Assembly (NCBI GenBank): GCA_009760855.2
Contig: WPIO01000092.1
Coordinates: forward strand, 932,501 to 994,500
Direction of reading: 5' to 3'
DNA length: 62,000 bases
From: Cristatella mucedo
Taxonomy: Eukaryota > Bryozoa > Phylactolaemata > Cristatellidae
Part shown: in pieces, positions 11,279 through 61,895 of the stretch
Position numbering within the stretch: the stretch's first letter is position 1
How the letters are laid out: each line of letters starts with the position of its first letter
Translations under genes and position numbers: made by a program
Notes under the pieces: generated by a model
What the model was told of the DNA's origin: nothing
The model's database searches: none
The model's input: the letters and a program-made list of their open reading frames with translations, nothing else

Positions 11279-11792
11279 GATAATAATAATAATAATAATG
11301 CACTTGATGGAGCACCCTCAGAGAACTCAATCTCTTTCTAGGCGCCTTAAATTTGCTGCAAAGTGAAACGCTATTAAATGGTGTGTAATATCATGATTGA
11401 TAAGCAAAATGAATAACATGGTTAGGGGTGACATGCACAGTGTCAGCATGCAAGTGTGGTTAGTGACAGCATGCACAGTGTCAGCACGCATAAGCACATG
11501 AAAGACGAATCACAGGGACCCACTAAATGCTGTCCTAAATAGGTGTTTGTAAGTTCTTTTTAAATGCGGTCAAGTCATGGAATGTTCTGACGCAAGTCGG
11601 GAGTGAGTTCCAGGCTTTGGGAGCATATGCACTAAATGCACGGTCTCCAAAGGATTTGAGGTTTGTACGAGGTAGTGGTAAACTGTTGGATTCTGAAAAG
11701 CACGATGCTTGGCCTGGTGGGGGAGTAGATCTGAGAGATAGGCTGGAGCCAAAGAATGAAGTGACCTAAAAGTGAGCGACAACTCCTTTTTG
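11279..11792 (-). mobile_element. LINE-A insertion with target-site duplication
   Basis: This 514-bp, 5'-truncated LINE-A copy lies in the opposite orientation to its LINE-B host. It keeps the end of the reading frame (FRSLHSLAPAYLSDLLPHQA), the 3' UTR and an (ATT)n tail. The direct repeat CGAAAT at 11273-11278 and 11793-11798 brackets it. LINE-B coding continues on the right as NLGVVFDSCLNFKSF, matching the uninterrupted copy at 44580. Confidence 0.85.
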
Positions 11793-12604
11793 CGAAATTT
11801 AGGTGTCGTTTTCGACAGCTGCCTCAATTTTAAAAGCTTCATTCAGAAGACTGCTTCTACAGCTAGCCATCACGTCCGATCCCTATCCGAGATTAGGAGC
11901 TGTCTTCCACAGTGGCTTGCAGAAAATGTAACTAGCTCCTTAGTTTTGTCTCGGCTTGATTATTGTAATTCCCTTTTGGCTGGGCTACCAAAGAAAGCAA
12001 CTAGGCCACTGCAGCTGACTATGAACATGGCTGCAAGGCTAGTGTTCAAGTCCCAGAGGTTTGACCATGTGTTTCCTTTGCTAAAAGACCTAGGATGGCT
12101 ACCTGTTGATCAACGGATACAGGGCAAAGTTCTTAAGCTGACCCACGAGGCCGGCTACGGCTTGGCTCCTCCGTACCTAGCTAAACTGCTGCACCAGTTC
12201 AGCCTCCTCGTGCCCTCGGGTCGTGTACGGACAATAAATTAGCTGTTCTATTCCTCTGCTTTAAGACAGTTGGTGACAGAAGCTTTAGTTCTGCGGGTGC
12301 TGGGCTGTGGAACTCGCTTCCAAAATTCTTACGAAACGACAGCTACTCTCCTGCTGCCGACTATGGCTCATCGTTTTCAGTGGTACTGAGCTGCTACTTC
12401 GATGCTACTCACTATCTCAAATGCTCTCCTGACTCGGCTATGCTTTCCACTTTCTCTTTGTTCCGTGAGATCTGATTGTGATCGTGAGTCTGTTGGCTAG
12501 CGAATGAGTATCGAAAGCCGCTTAGGCTGGAGTTAGTTACAAAACTCTCCTGCGTAACACCCACATAATCTTTATGGCTTTGTGGAGTTACAGACGGAGA
12601 AGAC

Positions 12605-12726
<122 letters not shown>

Positions 12727-12829
12727 ATACACGTTTCGCAATTAAGATACCGGACAAGGAGGTTTGACTGCTTGGCACTTGGTTTAAAAAAATTGTCACA
12801 AGCTATGCTATTATTTAAGTCACTCTACC

Positions 12830-13477
12830 GGTGATCAATGGTACCATGATTGGACTAATTCAAGTTTTTGCGACTCATCTTTCAGCTCGGCATTTTCAGA
12901 CTGATCAGATGAGAAGGATAGGTCAGGGATAATTATTTGTCAAACAGAACGAACAAGACACGTGACGAAGGCACATAGCCATCCAGCACTATAAATAAAG
13001 CCTTTCCGAAGACAAACACACATTTCTAGGGTATGCTACATCGATGAACTGTCTGTAAGACAAAGCCATTACTAAGACCAGCTGCTGAAAGATAATGAGC
13101 TAATGAAACGTATAAGAATAATGTCGACAATGAAGCCAACTGTAATTAACAAGTCTTAACATACCGTTCGGTCCGCAAAAGGTACATGTTAAAGCTTCAC
13201 AGCTTCTGACATAGTAATGAGTAGTGTAAGCAGCCCATAGGATCAACGTGGCTGGGATACGAGTTTTGCTGACAGGGCAAAATTTGCAAAAAATATTACA
13301 GAAAAATAGGTTTGCTTCTGACACCAGCAGACTATTATTTCGGAAGAGTTATGGTCCTGCTCTTTGGTACTGCTCTTTCTCTGTCGCCAATCACTTAATA
13401 GTTCTGATAAGTTGGACCAAATGATCAAAGGTAAAAGGCCGCACTGATCCTCATGCTATGAGCCTTCATTTGAACAT
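12830..13477. other. downstream flank of cathepsin C, no feature recognised
   Basis: This should hold the cathepsin C 3' UTR, read on the minus strand. I did not find a convincing AATAAA on that strand here. A plus-strand AATAAA at about 12992 is not in the right orientation. Confidence 0.3.
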
Positions 13478-31459
<17,982 letters not shown>

Positions 31460-31765
31460 CTGATCTTGCTGTATAAAGTAAGCTAAAATATAACCACAAA
31501 GAAATAAATAATTAGTCTAAATGAATTATAAAGCGTAATTGCTTTGTTACTTTAGTTTTTTGTTAGCATAAATAAAGCTGGTGTTCTTGGGGGTGCGGTT
31601 GTATTCCGGGTGCGACTGCGTCGCTCGATTGAACGCCGTCGGATTATTCGCCTTCACGACGCGTGCTCCTCTATCTGACTTCCGAGTTGCCTTCCCATAC
31701 AAACGCAAGCTTGGCCTGACTCGGAAGCGCCGCTCAACCGGGTCGTAATCTCCTGCAACTCGACC
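31460..31765. promoter_or_regulatory. shared divergent promoter between cathepsin C and ARL8
   Basis: 306 bases separate the two start codons. The ARL8-side half (about 31590-31765) is GC-richer and has ETS-like cores CGGAAG (31714) and its reverse CTTCCG (31680). The cathepsin side is AT-rich, with an acceptor-like TTTATACAG ten bases before its ATG. I see no canonical CLEAR site (GTCACGTGAC) for the lysosomal regulator TFEB. Shared regulation is inferred from the layout. Confidence 0.6.
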
Positions 31766-51725
<19,960 letters not shown>

Positions 51726-52585
51726 AAGAGCAAGCACCTGCGACTAATGAACCACAGGAGTGCACGTGGTCTCTCGGATAAAAGTAGTCTCGTGTAGATG
51801 CCGAAACTGGCCAGCCGTAGCTTCTCCTACACATATCTTCAAGCTATTCTTATTGATTATCTGGTTATTACAACCCGGTGATCTGGCATCTGCAGCCCAG
51901 CATAGCAACCGTAGTGCTTGCTCGTCGGCAGACGATCAAGCATACGATGGCCAAATCCTCAGGCTAGACTGCTCTGAGATGAGGCTTTCTACCGGTAGTA
52001 TCGGTACTGGCTCTTGACAGTTTTGGAAGTAGTCAGTGCCGAGACTTTCTTGCCATGATCATGTGAGGCTTTCGCCTGTGTGCTGTCTGCTGAGTGGTGG
52101 AAATGCATTGTTCAAGCCGGAGATGCATTGCTGAAGCCACATTTTCAGCTCATCTGGTGTGCTTTGTATGGCTTCTGGCTTCGAGAGTAACTGCTGATTT
52201 CGGTCGTCTTTGCAAGGTTGCAATTTTCTCAGTCTCATGCACCCTTCATCATCTTTCCAGATTGAGTCAAGTTGTTATGTCCACAGTGCTTTGCCTGCTG
52301 AATAATTCAGGCTGCGTGTTGCTTAGCATCTGCTGTCATGCCTCGGTTGGAGAAGCTGCGATCTGATGTAATTTTTGCTGACTGCATGATTTTGTTACTG
52401 GATCAAACATGGATACTGAAAGTTTTTGACTCGTTCAGAAAAATATAAGTATCGACGAATTATTTTCATAACTCAACGAGTCTCACTTCCTTTCGAATCA
52501 TGCACACGGTTGTATATCACTTTCATGCTGCATATCGTCGTTGTCCAGACGCTTGTCTGTAGGAATCGGTTATTTCTTGTTTCAA
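51726..52585. other. ARL8 3' flank
   Basis: Presumably the ARL8 3' UTR. No good AATAAA was found on the plus strand before the next LINE; AATATA at about 52442 is a weak alternative. Confidence 0.35.
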
Positions 52586-52589
52586 TGGA

Positions 52590-54580
52590 TCTCTGTTGCA
52601 CAGGAGCCCTGGATTCAGATTAGCTCCTTACCTAATGATCCTTGTGATGATCTAGCCGATCGCTTCTATCGATTCTTTGTCCAGAAAATAGACAGGATCA
52701 GGGAGTCCATCCTTGCGATGACGACATACCCCCTAGAATGCTGTCCCCAGATTCCTTGCTGCACCTCAATGTCTACATTTAAGCAGGTCACTAGTGATCT
52801 CGTCCTGAAGTTAATATCCCAATCAAAGAAGACAAGTCCTTAGGACCCTATTTCCACTGTCCTGCTCCTACCTTGCATTGATCTGCTGCTGCCATGCATA
52901 ACTAACATCATTAATATGTCTTTAGCCTCAGGTCATGTCCCAGCACCTGCACCTTTCAAAAAAGCTTTAGTCAGGCTTAGTCACTTCTCAAAAAAGCAAC
53001 ACTAGACCTAGAGAACTTGAGCAACCACCGTCCAGTCTCCCTTCTACCATTCCTATTAAAGACACTGGAACGGGTGGTGGCGGACCAGCTGAACTCATAT
53101 ATCGAAACTTCAAACCTTGCTAGTAAGTTCCAGTCTGGCTTTAGAGCTAATCACTCCACAGAGTCAGCATTGCTTAGGGTTTACAACGATCTACTTAGGA
53201 ATGCAGACATGGGTAGAGTATCTCTGCTCGTTTTGCTCAATCTTTCGGCAGCTTTTGATGCTATCGATCGCCAAGTTCTTCTAGAGAGCCTCTTACCTCG
53301 CCTGGGCATCACTGGCACTGCTCTGCAGTGGTTCAGCTCCTATCTCAGTGGGAGACTCCAGAGTTGTGACGTGAATGGATAAAGATAATCCGAGGTACCT
53401 CTAAAATATGGGGTACCTCAGTGCTCCGTGCTAGGTCCGGTTCTTTTCACGGGTTATACTCTCCCTCTTGCTGTTGTGAATGCCAAGCACAATCTAGGCT
53501 TTCACTTCTGTGCAGATGACAGTCGGATGTACTTTTGCTTTGCTCCCTCTCAGCCTTCGAGCACCTCGAACTCTCTCAACTCACTTGCTGCATATATTGA
53601 TGACATCTGCACATGGATGACATCAAATTTTCTTATACTATACGATGATAAAACTAACTTATTAGTTATGGGCAAACCCAATTTGATTCCGAAATTGGAA
53701 AGGCTGACGCTCAAAATTGGCTCTGCCAGCATATCTCCAGTTGAATCAGCTCGAAATCAAAGTGTCATGTTCCAAATTGACCTCTCCTCAGACGACCACA
53801 TCGGCTCCACAATCAAGCCTCCCTACTTTCAGATACATAGCATTGCAAAAATTCGGGCTTGCTTAGATAAGGATACCACGTCTAAGTTGGTCCATGCATT
53901 TGTGACATCCCGTCTCGACTTCTGTAGCTCACTGCTTGCTGGCCTACCGGCATGTGCAATCAGGCGATTACAGCTGTTGCAAAACTCTACAGCTAGGCTT
54001 GTCAGACATGAGCATCGCAGTTGCTACATCACACCACTTCTTGCCGACCTGCACTGGCTACCAGTCAAGCAGCGACTTCAAGGTTTTTGTCGCTCACTTT
54101 TAGGACAATTTATTCTCTGGCTCCAGTCTATCTCCCAGATGGACTCCCCTACCAGGCCAAGCATCGTACCACCCACTTTTGCATTCCAACAGTTACCAAT
54201 ACCTCGTACAAACCTCAAATCCTTTGGAGACCGTGCATGTAGTTTGTATGCTCCCAAAGCCTGGAACTCACTCCCGAATTGCATCAGAACATCCTGTAAC
54301 TTTACCACATTTAGGAAGAACTTAAAAACACATCTATTTAGGACAGCATTTAGTGGGTCCCTGGGATTTGTCCTGCATATGCTTATACATGCTGACACTG
54401 TGCATGCTGCCACTAACTACACTTGCATGCTGACCCTGTACGTGTCACCCCTAACTATGTCATTCATGTTGTTTATCAAGCATGATATTTCTCACCATTC
54501 AATCGCGTTTCCCTTTGCAGCAAATGTAAAGCGCCTGGAAAGAGATTGAGCTCTATGGGGGCACTGTATCAAGTGCATGA
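52590..54580 (+). mobile_element. best-preserved LINE-A copy (reverse transcriptase and 3' end)
   Basis: In order: ISSLPNDPCDDLADRFYRFF (linker), HRPVSLLPFLLKTLERVVAD, NHSTESALLRVYNDLLR, LLVLLNLSAAFDAIDRQVLL, VPQCSVLGPVLF, FHFCADDSRMYF (catalytic ADD), LVMGKPNLIPKLERLTLKIG, LVHAFVTSRLDFCSSLLAGL, LHWLPVKQRL, APKAWNSLPN, then the 3' UTR and a degraded stem-loop. Two long frames, 53017-53382 and 53428-54549, are separated by one stop. The endonuclease is missing. Confidence 0.85.
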
Positions 54581-56156
54581 TTATTACTCAATTCCCAGGT
54601 CAGTCAGAGCCTATCCTTTGTCAATGGAAAGAATTACTTAAGCCATGAGGGGTGCGTGGATATCATGCACACCCGGCTTATGCCACGGTAGGCGAGTGGC
54701 TTCTCGAATCAGCCATCTCTTGTAACCTAGCTGCAGCCAATTCATGTGAGCACCACTAGATGTGGTGACATGTAGCTTGATCTTGTGGTTCTCGTTCTTG
54801 CTTTGTATTTGAAACTACGATCCCTCTGTCAGACCCGGTCGCTAACGCTACCAACAGGCTGGATGAACAGACTGAACAGATATACCAGGCGATCTTTGTA
54901 GCTCAGCAGGTATTGTCAGTAGGTCTTAGCCTAGGGATAGATTTTGCATCACGATCCAGGTCATACGTTTTAAGTTCTCTAGCTGTAAAGCAGCTATATA
55001 TTTCCGTTTGACTTCTAAGGCTCGGCTCATAGTTGGTTCGAAAGCAAGACTCTTTTGACTTTTGTTCCGCAGGTCTGAAGTGATGCTAACATCCTTAGGT
55101 TCAGAGTCGGTCATTTTTCCATTTTTCCTTTTCATTTGTCTTTTGTTGACATTACTGCTATGCTACTTTCTATCTCGATTATTCTCCTGCCCCAGTAGCA
55201 TTGCTAGATGGTTAGTATTTGTGTAGGTGCTTTCGATGGAGTAGCAAAACTGATGGAATTGCATGAATATTGTTCTGCAGAGGGTGGGTTGTTGAGGGCA
55301 ATAAAAGTGAGACCAAGGAAAGAGGACTCCAAACTAAAGAGAGTAAAACGCAGATCATTGTAATTCGGACCTGGACAGCGTCTGCTAGGATTAGTGGTTC
55401 CTAAATTCACAATTATTAGGAAGCGGCTGTGTCCTTCTCAATAGCTTAGAGAAGCATTGGTACTGACATAATTGATTCAGTTATATGATTTTTTAGACCT
55501 GGATCGAGGCTCTCGTGGTCTGTATGAGGTGTAGAGCCAGCAGATGTTACAAAATTTGGTGGATTTGCTGCTGAGGTATTTGCAGTATTAATGGCTGCTG
55601 TGTTCAGCCATTGTCTGTAAATCGGTACACGGTGGAGCTGCTTGAAAACTCGAAAACCTAGCTTCGCTATGCTAGTTTCACCAGCATCGATAACATTTTG
55701 TCAAAAGAATGCACGATTCTCAGTCTAAACGCTCCAGGAATTCACGCTTCACGAAAATCGGGTTTCCATGGGACCGAAAGGAGCTTAATACGGGGCCGAA
55801 TGATTCCGAGAGTAGTCGAATTTTGCTGGCAAGAGCTTCCGGTTGCAAGAGCCAACTCACCGTGTTGAAGGGAGCTTGCCGACTAGGTTAACAAGGTCTG
55901 CTCAGTATCAACTACTGGAAATTTTTCGGGAGCTCTTTTGGCGCCAGCGAAAGCTTTAGCAGCTGCTTAGGTATAAACGGTTACTCCTTTGATGTTTACT
56001 CCACTATCAGGAGCTAGAGGCTGCGGTCCACAGCCGCTAGCTCCTCCCAGAGGCGTGTCGAAGGTGGGTGTGCGAGCAGACTGGTTTTACCCACAATTCC
56101 GTCACAAATCAAGTTTTCGAAGCCTCGCGGTTAGGTGTGTTCATCAGCGTTCTGTC
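54581..56156. other. intergenic DNA and presumed GST promoter
   Basis: No repeat or gene recognised in 54581-55900. A TATAAA at 55972-55977 lies 180 bases before the GST ATG and could be its promoter, but nothing else confirms it. Confidence 0.35.
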
Positions 56157-56192
56157 ATGGCTCCTGTGCTGGGTTACTGGAAGATTCGAGGG
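56157..56192 (+). CDS. GST exon 1
   Basis: Twelve codons, MAPVLGYWKIRG, with donor GGG|gtaagt in phase 0. The ATG context is TCTGTCATGG. Confidence 0.92.
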
Positions 56193-59100
56193 GTAAGTGC
56201 ATGGAGAAAACAACCTGTTTGGGTTTGCACTGCATCGCTCTTATCTATTATAGCATAATCATAGACAATGCAGTTAAGCTTCATGACCTTGGGAAGGATG
56301 TTTATAGTTGCCTTCTCTTCCTTGAGCATTTTCCTTCGGGTTGCCGCAATCGTGTAGCCGCAATTATGTTGACGCAATTATGTTGCCGCAATCTGCTCTG
56401 TTCTAGCTTTTGAGCAAGTACGTTTGTATCGCGCCGTTGTCGTTTTCTGATGTTGACGAGCCACGTGGCCGACTGCCAGAACTTCCGGTGCCAATATCTG
56501 CCCAACTGTGCAGCACGCGTTGGCATTCCTTCTGGCAATATCTTCAACGGTGTAGCAGAAAACCCTGGGTAGCTTACTGTATGTAGTCTGAACAAGTACC
56601 AAATGATGAAAAAAATGCCTCGCTGGCCTTCTCCTGCTTATCCCGGCGTCAAGGTCAGCTGTGTTAGTTGATATAATTCCTCCACTCGCAGTTGATGCAA
56701 TTTTACGATGCCTGGTGGGAGAGTGAGATATGGAGAGGAGAGAGGGTGGGATAATCGTTCAGGCTCTTAAGAAGGCAGCGTGGAGATTGTAGAAAGCTGC
56801 CGCAATTGCGGCTCGGGAGACTTCCGTTTGACGCACGGGGCAGAGTTTCTGTAAATACACAAGATAGATCATTTTGCACCCCCTCGTGTACTGTACGCTG
56901 CTGGTAGACCGCCGGTATTCTCTTAGAACCGCTTTTATTGACACTGAAATTCATGCAACAACATATACTTTCCTGCTGCCTAGTTTTGCACATTCTTTCC
57001 AGCCGTCTTGTGCGACTACTTCCATCCAACTCACTTCTTCAACTGCCCTACTGACTCAGCTATGCTTCTCACGTTCTCGTTGTATCATGAGATGGAGTCT
57101 GTTGGCCACAAAAAGCGCACCGAAAGCCGCTTATACTTTGAGTGCACTATAGAAAACCCCAGGATAACACCCATTTAGTCACTGTAGCTTTGTGGAGTTA
57201 CAGACAGATATGCATGACATTGTAAAGTCTCTGGAAAAGTGCAGCTAATGGCCACCCAAGTTTCTGATTAGTGTTATACTCCAGGTAAATATTGCTTAAA
57301 TTGGCAGTGAGTCTTCTGGAGTAAAAAAACATTCCAAAGCGACCTCTCGTTAGACGACCATATCAGCTCCACAGTCAAATCTGCCTATTTTCAGCTTCAT
57401 AACATTGCTAAAATTCGGGCTTGTTTAGATAAGATTACCATGTCCAAGTTAGTCCATGCATTCGTGACATCCCGTCTCGACTTCTGCTACTCACTGCTTA
57501 CTGGCCTACCAGCATGTGCGATCAGGCGATTGCAGCTGGTGCAAAACTCTGCTGCTAGGCTTGTCTGTTGTGAGCGTCGCAGTTGCCACAGCACAGCACT
57601 TCTCGCCGACCTGCACTGGCTACCAGCCAAGCGACGGATTGACCAAGGTTTTGTTGCTCACTTTTAGGTCACTTCATTCTTTGGCTCAATCCTATCTCTC
57701 AGATATACACCCCCATCAGACCAAGCATCGTACCATTCGCTTTTCGGAATCCAACAGTCTACAAATACCCCGTACTAACCTCTAATCCTTTGGAGACCAT
57801 GCATTCAGTTCGTATGCTCCCAAAGCCCGGAACTCCCTCCCGACCTGCGTCAGAACATCCCCTTACCTGACCACATTTAAAAAGAACAAAAAAGGTCTAT
57901 TTAGGACAGCATTTAGTGGGTCCGTGTGATTCCTTGATGTGCTTATGCGTGCTGACACTGTGCATGCTGCCACTAACCACATTTGCATGCTGACCCGGTG
58001 TATGTCACCCCTAACCATGTTATTCATTTTGTTTGTTTATCAAGCATGATTTTACTCACCATTCAATTGCATTTCCCTTTGCAGCAAATGTAAAGCACCT
58101 AGAGAGAGATTAAGTTCTCTGAGGGGGCTTCATCAAGTGTATTATTATTATTATTATTAAGGCTAAGTATTAAATTTGATTCGATCTCTATGTGCTTGTG
58201 CATGCTGCCACTAACCTTGCTGCTGATCCTCCCATAACCATGCTATCCTTGTTTATTGAGCATGCTACCACTAAACACTCGATCGTGCTTCCTTTGCAGC
58301 AAATGTTAAGTGCCTAGCAAGAGATTGTTCTTTTAGGGTGCTATATCAAACGTATTATTAGTATACGTTACTCGGAAGGCAACTCCATGTGGAGATGCTG
58401 CAGAGCGTCCAGGAAAGCATAGTTTTTAGTGGTATCAAATGCAGTATTACTCATGTGCTATTAAATGCACCAAATAACTACGTCTTATAATAATGCACTT
58501 GATAAAGCCCCCTCAGAGAACTCAATCTCTTTCTAGGTGCTTTACATTTGCTGCAAAGGGAAATGCAATTGAATGGTGAGTAATATCATGCTTAATAAAC
58601 AAAAAATGAATAACATGGTTAGGGGTGATATGCACAGGGTCAGCATGCAAATGTGGTTAGTGACAGCATGTACAGTGTCAGCATGCATAAGCACATGAAG
58701 GACGAATCATGGGGACCCACTAAAATGCTGTCCTAAATAGGTGTTTTCAAGTTCTGTTTAAATGTGGTAAAGTCAGGGGATGTTCCGATGCAAGTCGGGA
58801 GGGAGTTCCAGGCTTTGGGAGCATAAGAACTAAATGCACGGTCTCCAAAGGATGTGAGGTTTGTACGAAGTATTGGTAAACTGTTGGATTCCGAGAAGCA
58901 GGTGGTACGTTGCTTGGCCCGGTGGGGGAGTAGATCTGAGACATATGCTGGAGCAAAAGAATGAAGGGACCTAAAAGTGAGCGTCAAATCCTTGAATTCG
59001 ATGCGTCGCTTGACTGGTAGCCAGTGCAGGTCGGCGAGAAGTGGTGCGACGTGGCAACTGCGAAGCTCACGACAGACAAGCCTGGCTGCAGAGTTTTGCA

Positions 59101-60952
59101 CCATCTGTAATAGCCTGATTGCATATGCCGGTAGGCCAGCGAGCAGTGAGTTACTTTACCTTTTGCAGAAGGAGATGCCTTATAAAAATTGACTTATAAT
59201 ACTGTTCTCGATGCTGGCTTAAATCGATACTATTCTATACCATCTCGAAGCACGTGAAGAGCAACGAAATGAATTGAACCACACATACATGTCTGTGCGT
59301 GCGTGCGTGTGTCTCTGTGTGTGTGCGTGCGCGCGCGCGTGCTAGTGCCCGCGTTTGTGTATTATTTAAGCAACGCATGACCGTCACTTCTAAAGTAGAA
59401 GTAGGCTCACCTATTGATTGTAATAATCCCAATAGCTTGTGTGAGCTGTCGGATTGTTGTAGCTAGCAAATCGGCTGCTTGCAGGGTCCCCTGTCATGCA
59501 GTAGAGCTGCAGAGGTTATGGTGCTGCCATGGCAGTAGCAGTGCCAGTAGCCAGAGGGTCGAAATCATCGATATCGGTTTTCTCACCTCTGACCTCGGTG
59601 CTGCTGGTAGTGGTGCTATCTGCTCAGGCTGTTATTGGTGCTCTTAGTGTCTGCCTGGAAAACAGTGCTGATGCTTACAGCTGCTTTCTTTCCCAGCTGG
59701 CCCAGCCCATCCGGCTGCTCTTGCACTACGTCGGCCAAGAGTTCGAAGACAAGTTGTACGAGCAAGGCGACGGTATGGCTGCTGCTGCTTTCCCGGTGTG
59801 ACTGATCTACTAGTATGCTTAGCGCTGTAAAGGCCGTCATCACCATGGTGATGATGGTAATAATAAATTAGAACCCTCAGAAAACAGAATCTCTATCTAG
59901 GCACTGGGTCAGCATGCAAATATGGTTAGGGAAAAAATGCACAGTGACAGCACACGTCAGCACACAAAGGACGAATCACATGGACCCACTAAAAGCTGTG
60001 ATAAATAGATGTGTTTTCTGGCTTTTTTTTAAATGTCTTTGTCAGGGGATGTCATGACGTCAGTCGAGAGTGAGTTCCAGGCTTTGGGAGGGTACTAACT
60101 ACAGGCACGGTCTCCGTAGGATTTGGGGTTCGATCACAAGGCGTTCAAAGAATAGGAAGTCAGCAACATCTGCTTATCAACGTGAATCTATGTGTCAGTT
60201 GAGCAGGCAAAATTATTTCGAAGTGTGATTCGAGAAACGCAATTGTTTCGTTCAGTAGCGCAATCGTTTTTAACGTGTGCTAAATATGCACTGCCTATCG
60301 TAGACTAGTAAGTTCTTGAAAGATCTCGACCCAAAAAATTGTGTGGCTGAACCATCAGCATTGGCCATATTGCCTGCTAAGCATATGCCAATACCGGAAG
60401 TCCTTCAGTCCTTCAAATGCACTCGTGATTGACAAAAGTGTTCCAGATCTTTCTCAGAAGGTTGATTGAGAGATGATCCGTGTTAGATGGTAAGTCGTTG
60501 GGATTTCCGTGTGATTATTTATGTAATGACTCCACATTGATTTGCTATGTGGCCATTTGTGCTGGTTTCCACTGGAGCTGCTTGACCTATTAGCCATGTT
60601 ATCCGGCAGCTGAGGGCTAAACGAGTAGTCGCTTAGTAGCATGCATCAATGTTTACTGTTTACCGCTTCGTTCAACCCACTCCTCCCTGCTGGGGGTATA
60701 GGACATCAAGTTGAACTTTTGCCTGGCTGTCAGTAGCTTGCTTGCAGTATTTTCCAAAGTTTAATCTTGCTTGGATTACCATTCTTATCTTGAGGGTTGC
60801 TCGTTTTTGTTTCGTTCTTTTATTACCTGCTTAACCTCATACTGTCAGGGTACCGTGTGACCCTGAGATCTCGTTTATCGACTGCAGGACCGGAGTTCAG
60901 CCGTGAGGTGTGGCTGAAAGAGAAGCACAGCCTTGGCCTTGCATTGCCCAAC
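56157..60952 (+). CDS. mu-class glutathione S-transferase, exons 1-3 (gene runs off the window)
   Basis: A cytosolic enzyme that joins glutathione to electrophilic compounds in detoxification. Exons 56157-56192, 59697-59772 and 60888-60952 join in frame to 59 residues, the N-terminal thioredoxin-like domain. It starts MAPVLGYWKIRG with catalytic Tyr7 and Trp8. LAQPIRLLLHYVGQEFEDKL and YEQGDG follow. Then Arg43, Trp46 and Lys50 in FSREVWLKEK, and Asn59, fall where mu-class enzymes bind glutathione. GLALPN replaces the more usual GLDFPN. Introns are GT-AG and break at phases 0 and 1; exon 3 ends at phase 0 after Asn59, where the next exon should start with the LPY segment. That exon was not found before 62000. 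GST from fluke, mite or mollusc is similar, so the lineage is not fixed. Confidence 0.92.
56341..56396. repeat. 14-bp unit repeated four times
   Basis: TTGCCGCAATCGTG, TAGCCGCAATTATG, TTGACGCAATTATG and TTGCCGCAATCTGC in a row, in GST intron 1. Confidence 0.9.
56955..57222 (+). mobile_element. LINE-B 3' end
   Basis: Degraded coding end, ACCGAAAGCCGCTTATACTT and GGAGTTACAGACAGATATGC. In GST intron 1. Confidence 0.75.
57325..58370 (+). mobile_element. two LINE-A 3' ends in GST intron 1
   Basis: 57325-58160 carries SKLVHAFVTSRLDFCYSLLT, AIRRLQLVQNSAARLV, LHWLPAKRRID, the 3' UTR and a (TTA)n tail. 58195-58370 is a second, shorter 3' UTR of the TTTATTGAGCATGCTACCAC variant. Confidence 0.85.
58490..59160 (-). 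mobile_element. LINE-A 3' end
   Basis: The minus-strand frame at 59104-58733 is open for 123 codons (LVCRELRSCHVAPLLADLHW, LTFRSLHSFAPAYVSDLLPH, APKAWNSLPTCIGTS). The 3' UTR and short AAT tail follow. It is one of the better preserved copies. Confidence 0.85.
59285..59350. repeat. GTGC/GCGC alternating tract
   Basis: GTCTGTGCGTGCGTGCGTGT followed by GTGTGCGTGCGCGCGCGCGT, in GST intron 1 about 350 bases before exon 2. Confidence 0.8.
59697..59772 (+). CDS. GST exon 2
   Basis: Acceptor CTTTCTTTCCCAG|CTG, donor GGCGACG|gtatgg. It codes LAQPIRLLLHYVGQEFEDKL and YEQGD. Confidence 0.93.
59855..60140 (-). mobile_element. LINE-A 3' end with internal deletion
   Basis: The AAT tail and GAACCCTCAGAAAACAGAAT run directly into CACTGGGTCAGCATGCAAAT, so about 100 bases of 3' UTR are missing. 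In GST intron 2. Confidence 0.75.
60888..60952 (+). CDS. GST exon 3
   Basis: Acceptor TCGACTGCAG|GAC, donor CCCAAC|gtgagt. It codes PEFSREVWLKEKHSLGLALP and N. Intron 3 fills the rest of the window. Confidence 0.92.
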
Positions 60953-61734
60953 GTGAGTTGTCGCGTGCCGTAAATGATGGTGAACAAATAACTGCCATCC
61001 TTTTCTTGCTAGCAATGCTCTGCACAGTTCTGCCTGATTGCTGGCCTGATTTCACCCATTTGCTGCATGTTTCCTGAGAAAATCGACTGCAAAGCAAATA
61101 CCTCACGTTCCGCAAATGTATAAGCAGAATGCCGAGAAGTTTTGAGATAAGATTAATCTCTAAACGCAATGCTTTATAATGCTCAATTTCTCTCCCCAGC
61201 CCTTCGTCACAGCACATTTTATCGCTGCAATTGTATAGAATTTGTTCGTGAGTCGACTGTAAATGCTTGCTGGTAGAGCTGTGCATGTCCTAATGTAGTG
61301 TCCACATTTGCATGGACAAACATGAGCCAGACTGAGCCTCTAGCTGAGGCGTTGCTTAGCCTCTTCAGGGAGGCAGCTATGCTAAGAATGTCAACAACTG
61401 GAAGCTCTTGTCTTAACATCCCCCACCGAGTAGCATAGAGCTGCTGGCCACTTGCTTAAGTGTGCCCACTTGTTTCGGGCATCATAGTGGAGTCCCTGTT
61501 CGTTCATGCCTGCTGAATTTGCAGCCAGGCTCGCATGCCAATCTGGAGCACTGATCTAAAGGGCCTCTTGCCGAGTGGCTGTAAACTGTGCCCAATAAAC
61601 GCGCCGTCTTAGTTTCCTCGGATCTGAGATTCCAATATCCCCAACCCCGAAACACACGGCACTCTCTTGCCTGCCTTGTTAGTTTGGTCCCTAACCCGAA
61701 ACGTCAGTCACGACCACCGTGTGTGGTGGTGGCC

Positions 61735-61895
61735 ATTTAGCTGATGATTTAGCAGCATCATTTTGTATAGTGGCAGAAGAGCCTTATCGGCTATCACCAC
61801 CACTTGCAGTTGCAATAAAGGATTGCCCAACTGCCCGAACCCACGACCTCGGTCGAGAAGAATGAGCACCTTACCTTCTGGGCTATCACGGCCCA
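61735..61895 (-). mobile_element. SINE-1 copy in GST intron 3
   Basis: TGTATAGTGGCAGAAGAGCC, GGCTATCACCACCACTTGCA and the head CCCACGACCTCGGTC..GGCTATCACGGC in reverse orientation. I see nothing in 60953-61734 beyond this. Confidence 0.75.

Noticed and set aside
53428-54549. 373-codon open frame as a host gene
   Set aside because: It is LINE-A reverse transcriptase with the family 3' end, repeated many times in the window.
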